DNA of 64,000 nucleotides from Aegicerativicinus sediminis (GCF_015476115.1 NZ_CP064295.1:1792001-1856000), one strand, 5' to 3'; counted from the first letter of the stretch, positions 35,139 to 44,446 are shown. The notes: generated from the sequence alone by a model not told the origin. Numbers and translations: made by a program.

Positions 35139-37187
35139 TTATTCGATTTTCGATTTGTCCGCTTTGTTGAAAATAAATTGTTCAATTGCATTAATGTCTT
35201 CTTCCGTTAAACGGTCACCAAAGTTGGGCATGCCTAGTGGAAGGAAAATACCGTTTTGTACAATTTCATGAAACGCTTGAGTTCCAACAACGGCACTATA
35301 TCCTAAATCTGGGGCTACTCCGCCGCCTGTTTCCGCAACTACATGGCAGGTACCGCAGAATCGATTAAAAATACTTTCACCTTTTTTTACCATATTTTCA
35401 TCTAAGGGAGTGGCGGTAGAGACCAGTTTTTTGGCAAGAACTTCTGGTTTTGAAGGTAAAGGCTGCGTTCCGCCAATTTTAAATGTATAAATGGTGCCAG
35501 GAAGCAGTACATCTGTGTGCTTGTTTTTCATGCCATAACCGCCTCCCCAGCCTGTTACTGCCGTAAGGTATTGAATACCATCTACTGAATAGGTCACTGG
35601 AGGTGCCATGATGCCGGTATGTAAGTCTGCTTCCCATATCAATTCACCATTTGTGGCATCATAAGCTGTCAAACGCCCATCTGCAGTGCCTTGAAATACT
35701 AGGTTAGATGCCGTAGCCAAAACACCTCCATTCCAAATATTATCTTGCTTAACAGACCAAACCTCCTTTTGATTTATTGGATCCCATGCCACTAGCTTTC
35801 CATAATAATTGGCTTTTTCATCAGTAATAGTAGGGTTGGAGGGTAAGGTTCCAATTGCTAGATTCCAACCATTTCCGGTGCCGAACCCTTCTTCATTATA
35901 AACCCACGTACTGTCCTGGCCATAATTAGAAAAGGTTTCCCTGGCTGGAATAAAGGTTAAATTGAGGTTGGGATTAAATGCCATTGGTTGCCAGTTATGA
36001 GCACCATTAAAATTTGGTGCAATATCTATATTAGCTTTATCATATCTAGCGAATTTTGTTTCTATTGGCTTTCCTGTTTCAAGATCTACCCCCTCAGCCC
36101 AATTTACATAAGCAATCTTTTCAGCTGAAATAAGTTCGCCATTTGTTCGGTCTATAACATAGTAAAACCCATTTTTAGGCGCTTGCATGAGAACTTTTCT
36201 CGGTTTTCCATCAATTTCCAAATCGGCAAGTATTATGTGCTGTGTTGCTGTAAAGTCCCATGAATCTCCGGGTGTGGTTTGATAATGCCACAAAAGCTCT
36301 CCCGTATCAGGATTTATGGCCAGAATAGACGATAAATATAAATTATCCCCTCCGCCCGGGCTTCGTTTATTGCGGTCCCAAGGAGATCCATTTCCTGTGC
36401 CAACATACAATGTATTTAATTCTGTGTCATAAGCCATCGCATCCCACACTGTGCCGCCTCCGCCAAATGTCCACCATTCGCCTGTCCAGGTGCTTGCTGC
36501 ATGTTTCATGGCGTCATTTTCAAAAGGTATAGAAGGGTCTCCAGGTACGGTATAAAACCTCCAAAGTTGTTTGCCTGTTTCAGTGTCATAAGCTGAAAAG
36601 TATCCTCTTACGCCAAACTCGGCACCCCCGTTGCCAATTATTACTTTATCATTTATTACCCTAGGCGCACCAGTTATCGTATAAGGTTTGCTTTGATCAA
36701 CAGTAAGCGTTTCCCAAATTTTCTCTCCTGATTCAGCGTCTAGAGCAATCAATCTTCCATCGAAAGCGCCCAAAAATACCTTGTCTTTATCTAGAGCCAC
36801 TCCGCGATTAACAACATCACAGCAACCTTTTTCTCCAAAGCTTTTAGGCACCTCTGGGTCAAAGGTCCATATTAGTTCATGCGATTTGAGATCGATAGCA
36901 TAAACCACACTCCATGGGCCAGTAAGATACATAACCCCATCCTTAACTATAGGAGTCGCTTCAATACCTCTTTTAACACCCAAATCGATACTCCAATCTA
37001 ACCCGAGTTGGCCAATATTATTTTTAGTTATTTGAGATAAAGGGCTAAACCTTGTTTCTTCATAGTTTAATCCATGAAAGGCCCAATCGCCATCATTATT
37101 TTGACTGTCTTTTATACAAGAAGAACATAAAACGAAACTTAGTAAAAGACCAATTCTTATATGTGCCATAGGGTAATGTTTTAGCAT
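35139..37187 (-). CDS. PQQ-dependent quinohaemoprotein dehydrogenase, lipoprotein
   Basis: 682 residues: a signal with lipobox (LLLSFVLCSSCIKD), an eight-bladed PQQ propeller with W-motifs (EKIWETLTVD, KQLWRFYTVPGDP, GELLWHYQTTPGDSWDFTA, GELIWEADLHTGI) and a vicinal Cys pair in FGEKGCCDVVNR that would contact PQQ. At the C-terminus is a cytochrome c domain with CGTCH and the axial Met in GMPNFG. It oxidises an alcohol or sugar outside the cell and passes electrons to its own haem. The ATG 18 bp inside (37169) is an equally good start. PQQ synthesis genes are not in this window. Confidence 0.93.
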   Translation of the reverse strand: MLKHYPMAHIRIGLLLSFVLCSSCIKDSQNNDGDWAFHGLNYEETRFSPLSQITKNNIGQLGLDWSIDLGVKRGIEATPIVKDGVMYLTGPWSVVYAIDLKSHELIWTFDPEVPKSFGEKGCCDVVNRGVALDKDKVFLGAFDGRLIALDAESGEKIWETLTVDQSKPYTITGAPRVINDKVIIGNGGAEFGVRGYFSAYDTETGKQLWRFYTVPGDPSIPFENDAMKHAASTWTGEWWTFGGGGTVWDAMAYDTELNTLYVGTGNGSPWDRNKRSPGGGDNLYLSSILAINPDTGELLWHYQTTPGDSWDFTATQHIILADLEIDGKPRKVLMQAPKNGFYYVIDRTNGELISAEKIAYVNWAEGVDLETGKPIETKFARYDKANIDIAPNFNGAHNWQPMAFNPNLNLTFIPARETFSNYGQDSTWVYNEEGFGTGNGWNLAIGTLPSNPTITDEKANYYGKLVAWDPINQKEVWSVKQDNIWNGGVLATASNLVFQGTADGRLTAYDATNGELIWEADLHTGIMAPPVTYSVDGIQYLTAVTGWGGGYGMKNKHTDVLLPGTIYTFKIGGTQPLPSKPEVLAKKLVSTATPLDENMVKKGESIFNRFCGTCHVVAETGGGVAPDLGYSAVVGTQAFHEIVQNGIFLPLGMPNFGDRLTEEDINAIEQFIFNKADKSKIE

Positions 37188-37320
37188 TTTAGACGTAGAA
37201 AAAGTGTTCCTAATCTACTTAATTTTTTGGGGTTATTTGGCATACAAGGAACCAAAACGGTTAATCTAAGGTAGGTTGGGGTCGTTGCAGGTATGGAAAT
37301 AAAAACTTTGATGCATATCT

Positions 37321-37668
37321 TTAATCTTTTCTTTCTGCTAAAAACAATTGATTATTGTCCGGATCCTCGAAATATGCTAACCGAATCCATCCGTCTTGTT
37401 CCAATTCAAATTTTATTCCTTTAGATTCTAGTTCTTTAATAGTTGCATCAAAATTAATAACCCCAAGGCCAATTGACAGGTTATTTCCTTTTACGATTTT
37501 CCCTGTAGTAGGATGAAGTCCAATTAAAAGATCGGGTGCCTGTATTTCTGCATAATGATTTCCGTATCTGTTAACCAACTCTAAACCCAATTTTATTTGG
37601 TAAAACTCAATGGCTTGGTCCATATCTGAGATCATCACATTTACTCGGCATGTCTTTAAATTATTCAT
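37321..37668 (-). CDS. VOC family protein (second in window)
   Basis: 115 residues: a VOC module pair with RVNVMISDMDQAIEFYQIKLGLELVNRYG and a C-terminal AYFEDPDNNQLFLAERKD. The single-domain length fits a homodimer. The last strand Glu of the metal site is in FLAERKD. Half of a type A palindrome arm (GTTTGTATAATGCA at about 37701) lies 25-50 bp upstream of its start. Substrate unknown. Confidence 0.87.
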   Translation of the reverse strand: MNNLKTCRVNVMISDMDQAIEFYQIKLGLELVNRYGNHYAEIQAPDLLIGLHPTTGKIVKGNNLSIGLGVINFDATIKELESKGIKFELEQDGWIRLAYFEDPDNNQLFLAERKD

Positions 37669-37690
37669 GTATGACCCTTTGTTTATGGTT

Positions 37691-37730
37691 GTGCTTGATA
37701 GTTTGTATAATGCAAAGGCGCATTAGCTGC
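37691..37730. repeat. Degenerate half of a type A palindrome
   Basis: GTGCTTGATAGTTTGTATAATGCA followed by GGCGCATTAG matches the start-side arm of the elements at 26.3 and 50.3 kb with several changes. No second arm is visible, so it is a relic or an unrelated resemblance. Confidence 0.35.
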
Positions 37731-37878
37731 ATACTAATTTACCAAATAAAACTAGGCAACGGTTGATGATAAAGATATTTCGAGAATTAAATCAGAACCA
37801 ATAAACTATTAGGTTTTTATTGAATGCGTATTTATTTTTTATCCGGATTGGGGTTTCTTTTTTCGAATCAGATTTTGA

Positions 37879-38298
37879 TCAATCGGTCAAATTTTCTTTA
37901 ACAATAACAGATTTAGTTGAAGCCGATTTTTTTCTTAGTTCAGCTACTTTTTGATATTCTGTCGAGTTAATAAACTTTTGCAGTTCCTCCATAGAATTCC
38001 ATTCCAGAATTATCAATCTGTTCGGATTCCAATTCCCTTCACCTGGAATAACCATTTTATCGGGGTCTTTGTCAAAAGCCATGCCGCCAGATCGAACCAA
38101 ATATTTCCCGTTATAGCTCTTTATTATTGGTTCAACCTTTACCCTATATTGTTCATACATAATTGTGTCGTGTACTGTAATGTCTAGTACAACGAATATT
38201 TTTGGAGATATAGGTTCTTGGGATTTCTCTGTTTGTGCTTGGATAGATAATGTCCATAAAAACAGAATGGGTAGAAGATAGATTGTTTTGCTTTTCAT
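37879..38298 (-). CDS. Exported DUF1330-like (NIPSNAP/dimeric alpha-beta barrel) protein
   Basis: 139 residues starting at 38298 (MKSKTIYLLPILFLWTLSIQAQ, signal peptide). A longer frame to 38376 runs back into the palindromic element and is rejected. The mature part VVLDITVHDTIMYEQYRVKVEPIIKSYNGKYLVRSGG and RLIILEWNSMEELQKFINSTEYQKV is the DUF1330 pattern, a ferredoxin-like dimeric barrel. Family members are small binding proteins or monooxygenase-like. The promoter motif lies in the upstream palindrome. Confidence 0.85.
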   Translation of the reverse strand: MKSKTIYLLPILFLWTLSIQAQTEKSQEPISPKIFVVLDITVHDTIMYEQYRVKVEPIIKSYNGKYLVRSGGMAFDKDPDKMVIPGEGNWNPNRLIILEWNSMEELQKFINSTEYQKVAELRKKSASTKSVIVKENLTD

Positions 38299-38332
38299 AT
38301 TGTTCCTTTTGATAAGTATTGTTTTCAGCTTG

Positions 38333-38453
38333 AAGGTAACTGTTTGTATAACGCAGCGTTGGTTTAAGACTAACATAGTAAAATGAGGGAACTTTGGTTG
38401 GGTGGAGGATTCCGATTAGGAAGACAAGAAGCAATAGGGGTTATACTGGGCGG
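38333..38453. repeat. attC-like palindromic element, type A
   Basis: GGTAACTGTTTGTATAACGCAGCG on the start side and AAGCAATAGGGGTTATACTGG on the far side, with the shared middle GAGGGAACTTTGGTTGGGTGG. Ends 13 bp after the stop of DUF6090 copy 5 and begins about 35 bp before the DUF1330 start. The promoter motif inside has one change (CTAACATA). Confidence 0.65.
38370..38377 (-). promoter_or_regulatory. Repeated promoter motif, variant TATGTTAG
   Basis: Variant of the box with one substitution, 72-79 bp before the DUF1330 start and inside the palindrome. Confidence 0.4.
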
Positions 38454-38465
38454 TACTTTCATTAT

Positions 38466-39191
38466 TTATCTATCAATTTCATCTTTAATCTGTTGAGCTA
38501 AGGCATCAATTTTTGGTAAAAATTCATTGATGGCGTTTTTTGAACTATTGGCTCGCCATTCAATATCTGAAAGTAACCATACAAATTCTGGTTTTTGGAA
38601 AATGTCTTCAGGGATACGGTTAACTATCCAAGTATTATTTTTATCCAAGTATGGATATTCACGAAGTGAGAGTAACATTTCAACATTAGGCCTATAGCGC
38701 CTAGTAGTATGTTCTATTTGAGTTTGAAAGACCGGTAAAACAAAGTCAAAGAAATTGATAAGATGATTTCGTATATTATCATTAGACACTCTATCTATAC
38801 CAGAGGATTTTAAAGCATCATATGGCCCTCTGTTAAATTGAAAATATCTTCCAATGTTTAAATTCCATAATCTCGTGTACAAAGAGTCATGAAAAGTGGC
38901 CCTGTTTTGGGTCAAGTTTGAGAAATATTTAACAGTGCTATCGAGGGTAGCATAAGCATTGAAATTTTCTTGTAAATTCAAATGGTCAACCATTAATCCC
39001 TTTTCAATTTCTGATAGCATTTTAACTTCAAAAGCTCTATTGTTTTTAGCCTCATTCCAGTTATTAATTTGAAGCGCAATGAGAATACCAACGACCACCA
39101 AAATGATTTCGCCAATGGCGTATTTGAAATATTTAGAGGTTTTATTTTCCATAACTAGTGATTGACGGATGTGTCTAAAGAATTTAATCAT
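38466..39191 (-). CDS. DUF6090 family membrane protein (copy 5, last of four-gene operon)
   Basis: 241 residues, subtype ENKTSKYFKYAIGE. Central block at about 121-150 (YDALKSSGIDRVSNDNIRNH). The variable region carries an uncommon Arg-rich stretch (TTRRYRPNVEMLLSLREYP). It starts by overlapping the previous gene by 4 bp (ATGA), so translation is coupled. As the terminal gene of the run it ends 13 bp before a type A palindrome. Confidence 0.88.
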   Translation of the reverse strand: MIKFFRHIRQSLVMENKTSKYFKYAIGEIILVVVGILIALQINNWNEAKNNRAFEVKMLSEIEKGLMVDHLNLQENFNAYATLDSTVKYFSNLTQNRATFHDSLYTRLWNLNIGRYFQFNRGPYDALKSSGIDRVSNDNIRNHLINFFDFVLPVFQTQIEHTTRRYRPNVEMLLSLREYPYLDKNNTWIVNRIPEDIFQKPEFVWLLSDIEWRANSSKNAINEFLPKIDALAQQIKDEIDR

Positions 39192-39976
39192 TGTGCTAAT
39201 TCAATTTCTATCAAATCCAACAGTTCTAGAATTCGTTCTCTGAGTGCATAGGACTGGCTATTGATCATCTCTGAAAAGGTAGCGCAATCAGCAATATAAC
39301 CTTCCAATCTATAATCGTTCAATACCACGGCACTATCAAAATTTGTTTTTGACTTCGCTAACTTGAATGTGGTTTTCTTGCCTTCATCCAAATGAAAAGC
39401 ACTCATTTTTTGGTTTTCCCAGAATGCATGATTGATTGTTCTTCCAGGGATTAAATTGTTCAAATAAGGTAAAAAGTGATTAGCGCTAAGGTTGCCCCAA
39501 GAGATCTCTTCTTCCGTAACCTGAACGATTTCGCTCGTCCAACGTGCTAATTTCTCTTTGAGCACTTGATTTTTTATCAACTGCATTTGTCCAGAACTCG
39601 CTAAGTCGTTCACGATGGGATCAAACGTAGGAACCATCTGTGTAATCGATAGGAATGCAATTAAGCTGTCTTGATTTGCGGTTTCAGGATGATCGAAATA
39701 GTCCAGAAGTTGAAGCGAAGCAGCAAGCATATCGTCACGGAGACGGATTTTTTGATCGAGCTGTTCTAAATTACTTTGAAATTCTGATTTTAACTGGCCT
39801 AATAAAACCTGTTCCTGCACTCGCTCTTTTCTGTTTTCGTTCCAATTGTTGATCTGAAGTGCAAGGAGGATACCAATAACTACAAGGATTATTTCTCCAA
39901 TTGCGTATTTGAAATAGCGCGAGGTCTTATTATTTTCCATAGATTTTAAACGGATTTGGCGGAAGAATTTAATCAT
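39188..39976 (-). CDS. DUF6090 family membrane protein (copy 6, operon gene 3)
   Basis: 262 residues. N-terminus MIKFFRQIRLKSMENNKTSR, nearly the same in DNA as the next copy: about 44 bases from the start codon inward are identical to those of copy 7. Central block at about 121-148 (VNDLASSGQMQLIKNQVLKE). The C-terminal half is unlike copy 7, so only the anchor module has been kept the same. Overlaps copy 7 by 8 bp and copy 5 by 4 bp. Confidence 0.88.
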   Translation of the reverse strand: MIKFFRQIRLKSMENNKTSRYFKYAIGEIILVVIGILLALQINNWNENRKERVQEQVLLGQLKSEFQSNLEQLDQKIRLRDDMLAASLQLLDYFDHPETANQDSLIAFLSITQMVPTFDPIVNDLASSGQMQLIKNQVLKEKLARWTSEIVQVTEEEISWGNLSANHFLPYLNNLIPGRTINHAFWENQKMSAFHLDEGKKTTFKLAKSKTNFDSAVVLNDYRLEGYIADCATFSEMINSQSYALRERILELLDLIEIELAQ

Positions 39977-40742
39977 CCAACTCTTTTTTAATTTGAAGTA
40001 ATAATGAATCCATAGTGTCCCGCAGTTCCGAAAAATGATTTATTTGACCTTCTAAAATCCAAATTTTTTGAAGCAATATGTTTATTACAAAGACATTATT
40101 CCTATAATCATCTAATGATTTAAACGAAACGTCTGATTTCGATTTATCAAAATTGGAAAAATCTTCATTCGAAAATCTTTCATCTCTTTTATAATCGGTT
40201 TGTGGTAAGTGATCATAATTGAGTAACTGCGGTGCAATTATATTTCTAGTATAATCCTTCATCGCTGTGTCCCAACTTTCATAATTCTTATTGTAATACA
40301 ACAATATTGAATCTAATAGAACTTGGTTTTTTATTAATTCTATCTTGCCAGTAGATATGAGATTATTGAATGTAGTTTCATTTTGATTAAATCCGCTGAT
40401 GTTTAAAATGTTGCTGAATTTTGCTTTAAACGTAATGAAATCACCAGTTTCATTATTTAGTAAAATGTTTACAGCCGTTTTGAAATCTGACAAATTATCT
40501 CCGTTGACTATAATTTGATTTTTTATTTGAACTACATCGGAACGAATATCGTTTTGTAACTTTTGAAGAATAAATCGCTCTTGTTTGTTTTCTTTTTGCT
40601 CTTGACTCCAATTATTTATTTGAAGCGCGATGAGGATACCAATAACCACAAGGATTATTTCGCCTATGGCATATTTAAAATAGCGAGAAGCCTTATTGTT
40701 TTCCATAGATTTTAAACGGATTTGGCGGAAGAATTTAATCAT
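39969..40742 (-). CDS. DUF6090 family membrane protein (copy 7, operon gene 2)
   Basis: 257 residues. After the shared anchor it carries the clearest central block of the family (TFNNLISTGKIELIKNQVLL, about 124-143, then LLYYNKNYESWD). The following segment (DTAMKDYTRNIIAPQLLNYD) resembles copy 14 at 49509 (DAYVEYNRNILAPKFFELDD), so these two share more than the anchor although they are 9 kb apart. Overlaps both neighbours by 8 bp. Confidence 0.88.
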   Translation of the reverse strand: MIKFFRQIRLKSMENNKASRYFKYAIGEIILVVIGILIALQINNWSQEQKENKQERFILQKLQNDIRSDVVQIKNQIIVNGDNLSDFKTAVNILLNNETGDFITFKAKFSNILNISGFNQNETTFNNLISTGKIELIKNQVLLDSILLYYNKNYESWDTAMKDYTRNIIAPQLLNYDHLPQTDYKRDERFSNEDFSNFDKSKSDVSFKSLDDYRNNVFVINILLQKIWILEGQINHFSELRDTMDSLLLQIKKELDD

Positions 40743-41496
40743 TAATTTCGATTTGTTGCCTTACAAGTTCTACAACCCCTTCGTTGATCTGTTCAATAGT
40801 TCTATTAAGATCTAACAAGTCGGCCAGGATGTGGATTTTTAGGGTTATAATATTTCTAAATTTTTGGTCTTTAATAACATTAAGGATTCTGTTTTTATCA
40901 ACCGCTGGAGGTAATGGATAATCCTCTACTCGTAACCACGGAACGGCTTGGTAATCTAAGTACTCTATGATGTATGGCTGAAAAGTATTTACAAGGTCCA
41001 TTTCGTGGGTAGATTGCACCAGTTTAATAAGATCAACGTACTTATAATAATCAGCAATTTTAGATTTTAGACTTGCGTTGGTCATTAGTTTGAAATCTCC
41101 TGACCCAATTAAATTATTATAAGTTCTGTCGGTACTAATATAGGCAGGCATTGAACTCATTAAGCTGAAATTCTTGTTCAATGAGTCTATAGAAATTGTT
41201 GGTTTTTCAAGGGTAGATTGTTCTAAAAGACTTATAAGTTTTGGTAGAGTTCCCGCAATTTTATCTATGGTATTCTGGGATTTTTTAAGATTGATTTCAA
41301 AGTCTTCCAGCAATTCTTTCAAATAAACCTTTTCAATGGATTTATTTTTATTGCTCTCGTTCCAGTTATTAATTTGAAGCGCAATGAGGATACCAATAAC
41401 CACAAGGAATATTTCACCAATGGCATATTTCAGATATTTTGCTGTTTTATTTTGACTCATTGATTTATAACGTATTTTTCTAAAGAATTTTAACAT
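40735..41496 (-). CDS. DUF6090 family membrane protein (copy 8, first of four-gene operon)
   Basis: 253 residues. Begins MLKFFRKIRYKSMSQNKTAK. The central block is at about 124-152 (TYNNLIGSGDFKLMTNASLK). The C-terminus ends in acidic helices (NEGVVELVRQQIEIND). It is the promoter-proximal gene of the run, with 220 bp of non-coding DNA upstream. That DNA shows no TATCTTAG motif but holds loosely matching arms (ACCACAACC near 41520 and CAATGTGGC near 41687). Confidence 0.88.
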   Translation of the reverse strand: MLKFFRKIRYKSMSQNKTAKYLKYAIGEIFLVVIGILIALQINNWNESNKNKSIEKVYLKELLEDFEINLKKSQNTIDKIAGTLPKLISLLEQSTLEKPTISIDSLNKNFSLMSSMPAYISTDRTYNNLIGSGDFKLMTNASLKSKIADYYKYVDLIKLVQSTHEMDLVNTFQPYIIEYLDYQAVPWLRVEDYPLPPAVDKNRILNVIKDQKFRNIITLKIHILADLLDLNRTIEQINEGVVELVRQQIEIND

Positions 41497-41719
41497 TTGT
41501 TATTGATTGATCAAATTAACCACAACCTTAATCAGCTACACGCGGGCCATGATTTTCAGCCTTAACTGTTGTACTGCGATACACGAATTTGCTGCTTGCG
41601 TATAGGCTATCTTTGTGATTAGCGATTCTTGTCTTTGGCTTATGTAGGCATCAGGCCCCTCGATTGTTTCCTATGCCTATAAACAATGTGGCAAAGGCCA
41701 TCTATTCACTTCTGCCTGG

Positions 41720-42499
41720 TTACTCAGCGATGAGCCGCTCGATTGTTGCGCGTATTCGACCCATGTCATTCGCACACATTTTGTGTAACTCTGATCCGTT
41801 GTCGTCATGGTATTCCATCCCTGGATGGATGAACTGGATTACTCCAGATTTATCTAATATAAACGTCACCGAAGTTCCGGGCCGGTCGGGTCCTGTTAGC
41901 CACCATTCCTTTAGAGTTCCATTCCTCCAATCCCAGTCTATCGCTATGGGAAACTTAAACTGCCTAGCATCTACTACATTCTTTACGCGCTGTACATCCA
42001 GTGGGTCATTCCTCCCTGCTTTTGGATGGTAAACACCGACTATAGTTAGTCCCTTGTCACTGTATTCATTATAGAGTTCCCGAAGCGCAGGAGCACTACT
42101 TGCGCAGTAGGGACAGGTGTCAGTAAACCAACGAACAAGTACAACTTTCCCCTTGAGGTTTTCCAGGGTGAGTGGTTCTGAGTTAAGCCATCCGTCAAAC
42201 TTAAACGGGGTTGCCTCAACACCGATACGGTCATCACCAGCAGTGCGATCCATTACTGAAAGGAACGCCAGACCCTTAGCGATCAAGGAATCTGCTTTTT
42301 CTTCAGACATTCCCCTTTCGAGATAGAGCTCACGTTGGTGTTCCCAAGACATCACCGTTACATACTTTTTAGAAGCGTCTGGCTTGGGGTGGTGAATTTC
42401 ATGGTTTTTATCTGTAGATTCCTGTGCGTTACACGGAATTATCACAACAATAAGTAAAGGAACTAAAATTCGGCTGAGTACATTTTTTGGTTTTAGCAT
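41720..42499 (-). CDS. Exported redoxin (thioredoxin-like, CPYC)
   Basis: Start placed at 42499 (MLKPKNVLSRILVPLLIVVIIPCNAQ, a signal peptide). An in-frame ATG 30 bp upstream is possible. The TlpA/AhpC-type core has VVLVRWFTDTCPYCASSAPAL with a CPYC active site, VGVYHPKAGRNDP, FPIAIDWDWRNGTLKEWWL and TSVTFILDKSGVIQFIH. The first 70 mature residues (TVMSWEHQRELYLERGMSEE) are an extra domain. DNA here is visibly richer in G and C than the DUF6090 genes on both sides, so it may come from another source. Confidence 0.87.
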   Translation of the reverse strand: MLKPKNVLSRILVPLLIVVIIPCNAQESTDKNHEIHHPKPDASKKYVTVMSWEHQRELYLERGMSEEKADSLIAKGLAFLSVMDRTAGDDRIGVEATPFKFDGWLNSEPLTLENLKGKVVLVRWFTDTCPYCASSAPALRELYNEYSDKGLTIVGVYHPKAGRNDPLDVQRVKNVVDARQFKFPIAIDWDWRNGTLKEWWLTGPDRPGTSVTFILDKSGVIQFIHPGMEYHDDNGSELHKMCANDMGRIRATIERLIAE

Positions 42500-42711
42500 G
42501 GTGTTTTTATTATTGGTATGGTTAGTCATTCAATATATGCAACAATTTATAGCTAAGGGTTTGGCTATGTTTCTGTCATTCAGAAATTCGGTAGACACGA
42601 GCGGAGCGAACTGGCGTCAGTAATTCCGTAGTAACAATCGAGCCAAATGAATCTAATGGTTTTAGTTTAACATGATTCGAGCAATGGATTATTTCCCATG
42701 TTTTATAGTCG

Positions 42712-43533
42712 TCAATTTTCATTTTTCCATCTTTCAATTTCAATATCCAATTTTTCTAATTCGTTAGCAACATCAATCGAGTCCTTTCGTGCGGACCTTA
42801 AATATGGTTCATCGTCAATTAAATTCTTGTCAGAAGTAATTTTGGTGTCTAAAATTTTAAGAATTTCTGTGGCTAAATTTTTTCTGTGTATAGATCTTCT
42901 TAATAAGAAACGTGAAGTTCTACTCGAATGATCGAGAACAATTTTAAATTCATTAGCTTTTCTAAGCTTCTCAAAATCCTCCGGCACAGCTCTCCTTCCT
43001 CTTAAGCTTGTGAAGTAATTGGGATAAATTCTCTCGTCTAAAAGCTTTTCAATAAGATCTCCTCGGTCCTTAAAAACTTTTGAATCTTCATAATAATGAC
43101 TAATTTCATTTATTAAGTCTTTATCATCCAATATTTCAATACCAATATTCAACAGTCTATCATATACCAAATAGTCCGCTTCAATAATAGACACCCATGA
43201 AATTAATGCTAAAGATGAGTCTAATGATTTTGTATATGGCAAATTTTCTTTTACAACCCGCTGTAACAACTCGGCATTTAAATAAGCCGATTTTAACCGT
43301 GATTTTTCAAGGGTTAATGAAACCGTATCAGCCATTATTTTTAACTTTAGTTCTATCAAAAACTCTTGTTTTAATTTTTCACGTTTCCAATTTTCATTTG
43401 CGTTATTTAGTTGTAACGCAATAAGAATGCCTATTACAACAAGAACAATTTCGCCGATGGCATATTTTAAATATTTTCCAGTTTTGTTTTGTTCCATAAG
43501 ATTGTATCTAATATTTCTAAAAAACTTTATCAT
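42712..43533 (-). CDS. DUF6090 family membrane protein (copy 9)
   Basis: 273 residues, MEQNKTGKYLKYAIGE subtype with the helix ending LIALQLNNANENWKRE. It shares its entire length with copy 10 upstream: YDRLLNIGIEILDDKDL, RIYPNYFTSLRGRRAVPEDF, RSIHRKNLATEILKILDTKI. The central block is not the standard glycine form (LLNIG). Copies 9 and 10 are a tandem duplication that then diverged. Confidence 0.87.
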   Translation of the reverse strand: MIKFFRNIRYNLMEQNKTGKYLKYAIGEIVLVVIGILIALQLNNANENWKREKLKQEFLIELKLKIMADTVSLTLEKSRLKSAYLNAELLQRVVKENLPYTKSLDSSLALISWVSIIEADYLVYDRLLNIGIEILDDKDLINEISHYYEDSKVFKDRGDLIEKLLDERIYPNYFTSLRGRRAVPEDFEKLRKANEFKIVLDHSSRTSRFLLRRSIHRKNLATEILKILDTKITSDKNLIDDEPYLRSARKDSIDVANELEKLDIEIERWKNEN

Positions 43534-43639
43534 AGTTTCGGTTGGTTATAATGAAGTACTAAGTTTTGGCTGTGGAATCATTAGGCGAAAATTTGCGATG
43601 ACTAGCTTTCGGAAAGTTGGATTGAATTAACTACTTTCA

Positions 43640-44446
43640 TTATTCATCAAGTATTGCTTTTATTTTATCATACTCTCTTGCCATATCAGTTGAGTCCATT
43701 TTAGTGGTTCTTATATAAGGTTCTTTATTAAGTAAATCCTTGTCAGTAGTAATTTTGGTATCTAAAATTTTTAGAATTGCTGTGGCTAGATTTTTTCTGT
43801 GAACGGATCGCCCTATTAAACCATAGGAACCCTGAGAGGCATAGTCTAGTACTATTTTGAATTCATTAGATTTTTTGAGCTTTTCAAAATTTTCCGGCAC
43901 CGCTTTATTTCGACTATAACTAATAAAATAGGTAGGATAGATTCGATCCCTTAATAGGTCAATTGCAGCCTCTCCGCTGTTTTCCAAATTTTTGGAATCA
44001 TCATAATAATGAACAATTTCCATACTTAAATCTTTATCACCAATGATATCCATACCAATGGCCAAAAGTCTGTCATAAATTCTATAGTCTGCCGGAACAA
44101 TTGATACTCCAACAATTTTGGCCAAAGAGGAATCTAATGCTTCTGTATAAGGCAAATCTTCTTTAATGATCTTTTTTAATAGCATGGCATTGATATAAGC
44201 CGATTTTAATCTAGTTTTTTCTCTATTTAGGGAAAGGGTATCTTCCATCATACTTGATCTTAGTTCGGTTAACAGCTCTTGTCTTAATTTTTCTCTTTGC
44301 CAATTTTCTTTCGCGGTATTAAGTTGTAACGCAATTAAGATACCTATTACAACAAGCGCAATTTCTCCAATAGCGTATTTCATATACCTTCCTGTTTTGC
44401 CTTGTGAAACCAGGTTTTGGCGTATTCTTCTAAAAATCTTAATCAT
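43640..44446 (-). CDS. DUF6090 family membrane protein (copy 10)
   Basis: 268 residues, tandem partner of copy 9. The anchor is modified (MIKIFRRIRQNLVSQGKTGR, LIALQLNTAKENWQRE). Shared landmarks with copy 9 include EKTRLKSAYINAMLLKKIIK, YTEALDSSLAKIVGVSI, NKAVPENFEKLKKSNEFKIV and RSVHRKNLATAILKILDTKI. About 105 bp separate the two genes. The upstream leader resembles the GGTTGGTTATAATGAAG leader of other copies. Confidence 0.87.
   Translation of the reverse strand: MIKIFRRIRQNLVSQGKTGRYMKYAIGEIALVVIGILIALQLNTAKENWQREKLRQELLTELRSSMMEDTLSLNREKTRLKSAYINAMLLKKIIKEDLPYTEALDSSLAKIVGVSIVPADYRIYDRLLAIGMDIIGDKDLSMEIVHYYDDSKNLENSGEAAIDLLRDRIYPTYFISYSRNKAVPENFEKLKKSNEFKIVLDYASQGSYGLIGRSVHRKNLATAILKILDTKITTDKDLLNKEPYIRTTKMDSTDMAREYDKIKAILDE

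Noticed and set aside
38153-38434. 93-codon frame through the type A palindrome on the minus strand
   Set aside because: It overlaps the start of the DUF1330-like gene in another frame and reads through the element. It is a shadow.
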